From: an uncultured Clostridia bacterium
GTDB lineage: Bacteria > Bacillota > Clostridia > Oscillospirales > Ruminococcaceae
Direction: 5' to 3'
Assembly: GCA_944387915.1 (NCBI GenBank)
Contig: CALXGT010000043.1
Location: 1-45,488, forward strand
Length of the DNA stretch: 45,488 bases
A program made the position numbers and the translations under genes. The notes beneath the pieces are model-generated. The model searched no databases. It worked only from the letters and a program-made list of their open reading frames with translations, and was not told the DNA's origin. How positions within the stretch are numbered: position 1 is the first letter of the stretch; every line of letters begins with the position of its first letter. Of the stretch, positions 41,023 to 45,488 are shown piece by piece.

Positions 41023-41514
41023 CTATGAAAGCAACTGACTCAAAGGCGCAAGCCTCGGGTCAATTTCCTTTTTTTCGCATTCGCAGCTGCCAACGTTGAG
41101 ATCGGTTCCACAGTGGGGGCAAAGCCCTTTACAATCCGGGGAACAAAGGATTTTCACCGGCAATTCCAAGAGCAAATCGGTCCGGGTCAATTCCCGCAGG
41201 TCCAAAAAGCCGTCTTCACAAACCACATACTCGTCGCTGTCAGTATTTTGACTGCGCACCAGCGTATGAGCAAAGGAATAGGAAAAATCCCGTTCCAGTT
41301 CCTTTAAGCAGCGATCACAGCAAAGAGACAGGCGAAATTTCACATGGAAAACCAGCTTCACCACTCCAGCCCGGTTTTCGATCTCACCGTTCACCTCTAC
41401 CGGCGTTACAAAAGGGAACCGTCCGTACAGCTCTTCTTCTCCGAAATCAAGGGATAGATCAAAGGCTTTTTTCTCCCCGATCACATCAAAAAGGGATTGA
41501 CAATCCATTCTCAT
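41023..41514 (-). CDS. yceD: YceD/DUF177 protein
   Basis: A 163-residue member of the YceD family, which is linked to large ribosomal subunit or 23S rRNA synthesis. It shows the family cysteine pattern: CCDRCL near residue 70 and, at the end, CSPDCKGLCPHCGTDLNVGSCEC, which probably binds zinc. ATG 41514 has GAGGTG 5 bases upstream; a second ATG two codons later is possible. A perfect-consensus promoter lies just in front, so this is the first gene of the yceD-rpmF-DUF512-der-plsY row. Confidence 0.9.
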   Translation of the reverse strand: MRMDCQSLFDVIGEKKAFDLSLDFGEEELYGRFPFVTPVEVNGEIENRAGVVKLVFHVKFRLSLCCDRCLKELERDFSYSFAHTLVRSQNTDSDEYVVCEDGFLDLRELTRTDLLLELPVKILCSPDCKGLCPHCGTDLNVGSCECEKKEIDPRLAPLSQLLS

Positions 41515-41542
41515 CTCGACACCTCATAATGCCACAAAGCTT

Positions 41543-41571
41543 ATTATAGTCAAGGTTTTCCCGTTTGTCAA
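41543..41571 (-). promoter_or_regulatory. consensus sigma-A promoter of yceD-rpmF
   Basis: Minus strand TTGACA (41571-41566), exactly 17 bases, TATAAT (41548-41543). Confidence 0.93.
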
Positions 41572-41793
41572 CTGTTTTTTGGGGAAAACCCGGGTTTTTT
41601 TCCCGTTATTTCAAGGAAATCCGCCGTCTCCTTTTCTTTACTCACCGTATAGTGCAAAAGGAGGAAACTTATTTTGCAGTTTTTCACCGGTTAAAGGTCG
41701 AAAAAGCGGATTTCTTTCTCCTTTTTCCACACTTTTCACAGAGTTTTCCACCAACATTGGGAAAACGCGATTCAACAAACGGTAGAATAAGGA

Positions 41794-41821
41794 AAACCCA
41801 CCAAAGAACTTGGTGGGTTTT
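41794..41821 (-). terminator. intrinsic terminator after the flavodoxin-like gene
   Basis: AAACCCACCAA and TTGGTGGGTTT form a perfect stem over a short loop; T/A runs flank both sides. Confidence 0.9.
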
Positions 41822-41829
41822 TTGACGCA

Positions 41830-42267
41830 TTAGGCATGCTCAAAATACTCGGAAACAACCTTCTTGGAAAATTCCACAGCTTCATTAGCCTGGTCGTCAT
41901 GCACCTTCGCGGCGCCAAACAAACCTTTTTTCACTTGGATTCCCTTGGTAGCGGCAATGTTGATGCCATTGGCTTTAAAGATTCCTTCCAGCTCGCCAAC
42001 CTGGGCGCTGCCGTCCGCGGTCAGCGAAATCAACGCAACGTTGGACGCTCTCGCCGTGGAAAGGTCCTTACAAAAGCTAATCAACCGCTTGTCCAGCTTT
42101 CCGTAACCCTCGTAAATAAGGAAAACCAACCGCTCGTTATCGCAAGGATAAGCGGGAGGAATCTTATCGCTCTTGCATTTGAACTCTCTGGAAATCTTTT
42201 CCGCGATGATTTCCGGATTTCCCTGTACGCCTTCTTTTTTCTCGACGTAAAGAACCTGCATTTTCAT
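41830..42267 (-). CDS. flavodoxin-like protein lacking a canonical FMN phosphate loop
   Basis: A 145-residue alpha/beta protein with the flavodoxin fold order: MQVLYVEKKEGVQGNPEIIAEKI, RLVFLIYEGYGKLDKRLISFCKDL, NVALISLTADGSA. The place of the FMN phosphate loop (normally T/S-x-T-G-x-T) reads KKEGVQGN, so flavin binding is doubtful. The C-terminal part GIQVKKGLFGAAKVHDDQANEAVEFSKKVVSEYF matches flavodoxin-family tails. ATG 42267 has GAAGGGG about 10 bases upstream. It has its own promoter and terminator. Likely a redox or flavodoxin-derived binding protein; the partner is unknown. Confidence 0.6.
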   Translation of the reverse strand: MKMQVLYVEKKEGVQGNPEIIAEKISREFKCKSDKIPPAYPCDNERLVFLIYEGYGKLDKRLISFCKDLSTARASNVALISLTADGSAQVGELEGIFKANGINIAATKGIQVKKGLFGAAKVHDDQANEAVEFSKKVVSEYFEHA

Positions 42268-42332
42268 CGGTAATTACCCCTTCTCTAATTGTATTCGCTC
42301 CCTTTGCAAGGAGATTTATAGACAATGTAACA

Positions 42333-42361
42333 ATTTTATCATGCAAAACGGGAATTGTCAA
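42333..42361 (-). promoter_or_regulatory. sigma-A promoter of the flavodoxin-like gene
   Basis: Minus strand TTGACA (42361-42356), 17-base spacer, TAAAAT (42338-42333). Confidence 0.87.
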
Positions 42362-42392
42362 AGAAAAAGTGTAAATATTTTATGAATCGCTG

Positions 42393-42944
42393 CTATTTTT
42401 CCTGCTGTTTCAGTTGACACACCTTTAAAATTGCGGTTACCGTTTTCGCATCCCGAATTTTTCCTTCCATGACCTCCTGTTCCAGCACTTTAAGAGGACA
42501 GCGAATCACTTCCACAAATTCTCCTTCGTCCAGGTGCGCTTCCGTTAAAGTTAATCCGGTGGCGAGAAAAAGGACAATTTCCTCGTCGGTATACGCTGGC
42601 GTAGGGTAGATGGACCCTAACGGTATCAGCTGTTCCGCTTTGGCGCCGGTCTCCTCCAAAAGCTCCCTTCGGCCGCACGCCTCCGCGGTTTCTCCCGGGT
42701 CCCGTTTCCCCGCGGGGATCTCCTTTAGCACTTCTGCGAAAGGATACCGGTACTGGCGGACCAAAAGCACATCCCCGTTGTCCAAAAGGGGAAGAACCCC
42801 AACGGCGCCGACATGACGAACCACCTCCCGTTTGGAGGGCCTTCCGTCCGGAAGGAGAATGTCGTCTACCACTAAATGCACGACCTTGCCCCGATAGATC
42901 TCTCGGGAAGAGACTTTCCGCTCGATTAAATGCTCATCCTTCAC
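42393..42944 (-). CDS. NUDIX hydrolase, ADP-ribose pyrophosphatase type
   Basis: A 183-residue enzyme that probably splits ADP-ribose to AMP and ribose 5-phosphate. The full NUDIX box is present: GKRDPGETAEACGRRELLEETGA (G-x5-E-x7-REUxEExGU). The N-terminal strands RKVSSREIYRGKVVHLVVDDILLPDG are those of the ADPRase subgroup, and PTPAYTDEEIVLFLATGL follows the box. The start is GTG 42944, 9 bases behind GGAAAGG and overlapping the gtrA end by 11 bases; the longer in-frame start inside gtrA has no ribosome site. It is cotranscribed with gtrA. Confidence 0.92.
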   Translation of the reverse strand: MKDEHLIERKVSSREIYRGKVVHLVVDDILLPDGRPSKREVVRHVGAVGVLPLLDNGDVLLVRQYRYPFAEVLKEIPAGKRDPGETAEACGRRELLEETGAKAEQLIPLGSIYPTPAYTDEEIVLFLATGLTLTEAHLDEGEFVEVIRCPLKVLEQEVMEGKIRDAKTVTAILKVCQLKQQEK

Positions 42945-43359
42945 GGTTTTTTTCCTTTCCTTTAAACACAAACAGCTTACTGGCGATATAATTGAAGATG
43001 ACGACAAACACATTGGAGACGAGCTTCATCAGCTTATCGTTAAAGCCCAGCCAATCGGCGAAAATTGCCATAAACAAAACGTCCATGATTCCGGAAAGAA
43101 GTCTCGCGCCCACAAAAGAGGCCGCTTCCTTTACCGTTTCCCGCCCTTTGGAGCGAGAGCGAAAAACAAAAACCCGATTGGTGACATAAGCGAAAGCTAC
43201 CGCGACACACCACGAAAGAATCACCGGTAAGGTGGTGGTCGAAAAAAACGGCGCCGCCAACAGATAGCAGACGTAATTGACTACGGTAGTCAGCACGCCG
43301 AAAATAAGGTACATCAAAAGTTCCCGGTACCGATGATACAGTTCCTTTATTTTTTCCAT
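42934..43359 (-). CDS. GtrA-family small membrane protein
   Basis: A 141-residue protein with four predicted membrane helices (LLMYLIFGVLTTVVNYVCYLL, LPVILSWCVAVAFAYVTNRVFVF, SFVGARLLSGIMDVLFMAIF, LMKLVSNVFVVIFNYIASKLFVF). NRVFVF and NYxxSKLFVF are family hallmarks. GtrA-type proteins are thought to help move lipid-linked sugars for wall polysaccharides. ATG 43359 follows TTGGAGAG; codons upstream of it lack a ribosome site. The NUDIX gene overlaps its end. No glycosyltransferase is beside it, so the sugar is unknown. It is divergent from the amidase-domain gene. Confidence 0.9.
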   Translation of the reverse strand: MEKIKELYHRYRELLMYLIFGVLTTVVNYVCYLLAAPFFSTTTLPVILSWCVAVAFAYVTNRVFVFRSRSKGRETVKEAASFVGARLLSGIMDVLFMAIFADWLGFNDKLMKLVSNVFVVIFNYIASKLFVFKGKEKNREG

Positions 43360-43450
43360 AGGAATTCTCTCCAAAAACAACAATTTTCCAGGAACCTCTC
43401 TTTTTTCCTTCTCATAAAATAGGATATCAAAAAAAGAAAAGAGGGGTCTT

Positions 43451-44041
43451 ATGCCACAATATCAACTGCTTACCGTTCCTTACAATCGAGATGCGGCAGT
43501 CAACTATGCGACCTACTGGGCATACCGCCGAAATCCCCGCTACTACCAATTTGACGACATCGGCGGGGACTGCACCAATTTTGTTTCCCAATCCATCTAC
43601 GCCGGAAGCGGAGTGATGAATTTTACCCCCACCTTCGGCTGGTATTACATCGATCTCAACGACCGCGCGCCATCCTGGACGGGCGTGGTATATCTATATC
43701 GGTTTCTTACCGAAAATTTAGGCGCAGGTCCCTATGGCGCCGAAGCGCCTTTGTCCGCCCTCAAAAAGGGAGATGTAATTCAGCTCCGGTTAAAAAACCG
43801 GAGCGAATACAATCATACGGTATTAGTCACCCATCCGGATCCTTCCGGTGACCCGGAAAAAATCCTCATTGCTTCCCATGACAACGACGCCCTTTGCCGT
43901 CCTCTCGCCACCTATAACTACGAAGAGATACGAGGTATCCACATCCGGGGCGTCCGGTATATTGAACGGGCGACAGGAGTTAGCGCCGAAGAAGGATCTG
44001 AAGAAATGACTACAGAATCCGCCGAATACCCATCAGAGTGA
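43451..44041 (+). CDS. putative amidase-domain (amidase_6, Cys-His) protein without signal peptide
   Basis: A 196-residue protein of the putative amidase domain family: [42 protein letters not shown] carries the presumed catalytic cysteine in [10 protein letters not shown], and NHTVLVT the histidine, as in NlpC/P60-like papain-fold peptidases. It is a single domain with a short acidic Ser/Glu tail ([18 protein letters not shown]). No signal peptide or membrane segment is present, although many relatives are exported and act on the cell wall or spore coat, so it works in the cytoplasm or leaves by another route. ATG 43451 follows GAGGGG. Its stop overlaps the end of ftsH on the other strand by 9 bases. 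Confidence 0.85.
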   Translation: MPQYQLLTVPYNRDAAVNYATYWAYRRNPRYYQFDDIGGDCTNFVSQSIYAGSGVMNFTPTFGWYYIDLNDRAPSWTGVVYLYRFLTENLGAGPYGAEAPLSALKKGDVIQLRLKNRSEYNHTVLVTHPDPSGDPEKILIASHDNDALCRPLATYNYEEIRGIHIRGVRYIERATGVSAEEGSEEMTTESAEYPSE

Positions 44042-45488
44042 TTCCCCGGTCTCCTCACCGTCAGAATCTTCCTTTTCAGGAACATCCTTCGTCTCCAAGG
44101 AAGTTTCCTCGGGCTTTTTCGGGAACCGAGCCGGATCATAGGGATTTTCCGGAACAAAGGAAAGCTTTCCTTCCATGAGATCTTTAAAATTAGCGCCGGT
44201 GATCTTCTCGTTTTCAAAAAGATATTCGGCTACCAAATGAAGCTGATTCATATGTTCCGACAAAATGGTCTTTACTTCCTCGTACCCGTTTTCCACAATC
44301 TCCCGGATCTCGCTGTCAATCTGGGACGCGATCTCCTCGGAGTAGTTGCGGGTATGGTTTAAATCCCGACCGAGGAAAACTTCTCCCTCGTCTTGCCCAT
44401 ACACCACCGGCCCCAGCTTTTCGCTGAAACCGTATCGGGTCACCATTGCCCGGGCGAGCTTGGTTGCCCGCTCCAAATCGTTGGAAGCGCCGGTAGAAAT
44501 ATCATCCAAAACCAGTTGCTCCGCTACGCGTCCCCCTAAAAGGGTCACGATGTTTTCCGTCATTTCTTTCTTTCCGCGGTAGCTCTTATCCTGCTCCGGA
44601 AGAGACATGGTGTATCCACCCGCCATTCCTCTGGGAATGATGGAAACTTCGTGGACCGGGTCCTGGGTGGGGCAATAGTAGGTGGCAACCGCGTGGCCGG
44701 CCTCATGGAAAGCCGTAATCCGCTTATCCCGTTCCACCACAACCCGGGACCGCTTCTCCGGACCGGCTACCACTTTAATGGTCGCCTCTTCGATATCCTT
44801 TTCGGTGATGGCTTTTCTTCCTTTTCTCGCCGCCAAAAGCGCCGCCTCGTTCATCAGGTTCTCCAAATCGGCGCCGGTAAAGCCGGCGGTGGATTTGGCG
44901 ATCACCGAAAGATCCACATCAAAGCCCAAAGGCTTGTTGCGGGAATGGACTTTTAAGATCTCTTCCCGTCCCTTGACATCGGGGGGATTTACTACAATCT
45001 GCCGGTCAAATCGTCCGGGACGCAAAAGCGCCGGGTCTAAAATATCCCGCCGGTTGGTAGCGGCGATAACGATAATGCCCTCATTGGAACCGAAACCGTC
45101 CATCTCTACCAAAAGCTGGTTTAACGTCTGCTCCCGTTCATCGTGGCCGCCGCCTAAACCGGCGCCCCGATGACGGCCTACCGCGTCGATCTCATCGATA
45201 AAAATGATAGACGGCGCGTTTTTCTTTGCCTGTTCAAACAAATCCCGAACACGAGACGCGCCGACGCCGACGTACATCTCCACGAAATCGGAACCGGAAA
45301 TGGAGAAGAAGGGGACGCCCGCTTCTCCCGCTACCGCTCTCGCAAGCAAGGTTTTACCGGTACCGGGAGGCCCCATCAGCAAAACGCCTTTGGGAATTCT
45401 TGCGCCCAGATCATTAAACTTTTTGGGATATTTCAAAAAGTCCACAATCTCTTTCAACTCTTCTTTTTCTTCGTCGCAGCCCGCCACC
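44033..45488 (-). CDS. ftsH: ATP-dependent zinc metalloprotease FtsH, C-terminal part (5' end outside window)
   Basis: Membrane AAA+ protease that degrades misfolded membrane proteins and regulators. The frame runs out at the right edge (upstream codon continues with Val before Ala-Gly-Cys-Asp), so the two membrane helices and the first AAA residues are missing. Present are Walker [15 protein letters not shown], Walker [13 protein letters not shown], the pore-loop [15 protein letters not shown], second-region [24 protein letters not shown], and the protease motif [12 protein letters not shown] with zinc ligands. The C-terminal tail is acidic (about 40 residues). No terminator is visible; it converges on the amidase gene. 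Confidence 0.97.
   Translation of the reverse strand, partial: VAGCDEEKEELKEIVDFLKYPKKFNDLGARIPKGVLLMGPPGTGKTLLARAVAGEAGVPFFSISGSDFVEMYVGVGASRVRDLFEQAKKNAPSIIFIDEIDAVGRHRGAGLGGGHDEREQTLNQLLVEMDGFGSNEGIIVIAATNRRDILDPALLRPGRFDRQIVVNPPDVKGREEILKVHSRNKPLGFDVDLSVIAKSTAGFTGADLENLMNEAALLAARKGRKAITEKDIEEATIKVVAGPEKRSRVVVERDKRITAFHEAGHAVATYYCPTQDPVHEVSIIPRGMAGGYTMSLPEQDKSYRGKKEMTENIVTLLGGRVAEQLVLDDISTGASNDLERATKLARAMVTRYGFSEKLGPVVYGQDEGEVFLGRDLNHTRNYSEEIASQIDSEIREIVENGYEEVKTILSEHMNQLHLVAEYLFENEKITGANFKDLMEGKLSFVPENPYDPARFPKKPEETSLETKDVPEKEDSDGEETGESL

Larger units (their letters stand above)
41515..41829. other. 315-bp intergenic region with promoter, terminator and DnaA-box-like repeats
   Basis: No gene is supported. 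It holds the yceD promoter (41543-41571), the flavodoxin-gene terminator (41794-41821), and between them a T-rich stretch with TTTTCCACA (41723-41731), CTTTTCACA (41732-41740) and TTTTCCACC (41744-41752), each close to the DnaA box TTATCCACA. Confidence 0.55.

Noticed and set aside
41565..41825. Small plus-strand frames in the yceD-flavodoxin gap
   Set aside because: No proper ribosome site and start pairing; they overlap the yceD promoter or the terminator and show no motifs.
1..45488. Insertion sequences, prophage or integrase genes
   Set aside because: No transposase, integrase, terminase or portal signature is found in any identified gene. The only repeats are the 93-bp array and the 342-bp in-gene duplication.

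Overview
The window reads as chromosomal DNA of a strictly anaerobic, fermentative, low-to-mid GC Firmicute. Class Clostridia, probably an Oscillospirales/Ruminococcaceae-like gut lineage, is my inference. The grounds are strong AAGGAGG ribosome sites, near-consensus TTGACA-17-TATAAT promoters, many U-tailed intrinsic terminators, pyruvate formate-lyase with its activase, the [FeFe]-hydrogenase maturases HydE/HydG/HydF, RNase Y, a ZTP riboswitch and Gram-positive surface proteins. I see no prophage, insertion sequence, CRISPR array or rRNA.

Layout. 1-834: the end of rtcB (RNA ligase, cut by the window edge) and a small membrane protein. 835-1299: a structured intergenic region with 93-bp tandem repeats. 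1300-2672: araD-fsa, two sugar-phosphate enzymes with overlapping ends. 3230-5074: asnB. 5187-9269 (minus): hydE-hydG-hydF and a TM1266-type regulator, preceded by a promoter, a 101-nt folded leader and an overlapping terminator that together look like a riboswitch. 9791-13039: a large cell-wall-anchored repeat protein. 13115-15271 (minus): a MATE transporter and a methyltransferase. 15451-18572: promoter, ZTP riboswitch, pflB and pflA. 18617-20238: prmA and a divergently transcribed nitroreductase. 20277-25686 (minus): mfd, pth and an XpaC-family membrane protein. 25809-28362 (minus): a small conserved-looking protein and a secreted protein with C-terminal cell-wall-binding repeats. 29025-29181 (minus): tRNA-Gly and tRNA-Asp. 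29353-37242: a small protein, comM/yifB, rny, then comEC-holA-rnmV and a MarR regulator. 37393-41514 (minus): yceD-rpmF-DUF512-der-plsY. 41830-43359 (minus): a flavodoxin-like protein, NUDIX and GtrA. 43451-45488: a C1-type amidase-domain protein convergent with ftsH (cut by the right edge).

How it fits together. PflB/PflA split pyruvate to acetyl-CoA and formate; the ZTP riboswitch ties this to one-carbon folate supply. HydEFG build the H-cluster of an [FeFe]-hydrogenase whose structural gene is not in the window. Most of the rest is housekeeping: translation (pth, prmA, rpmF, tRNAs), RNA processing (rny, rnmV, rtcB), repair and replication (mfd, holA), ribosome and membrane biogenesis (der, plsY) and proteolysis (ftsH).

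The most interesting unexplained items are the riboswitch-like leader of hydE, the structured tandem repeats before araD, a possible attenuator in the rny leader, and a ComEC whose metallo-hydrolase domain has lost its metal ligands. I do not see a convincing wholly new multi-gene system.
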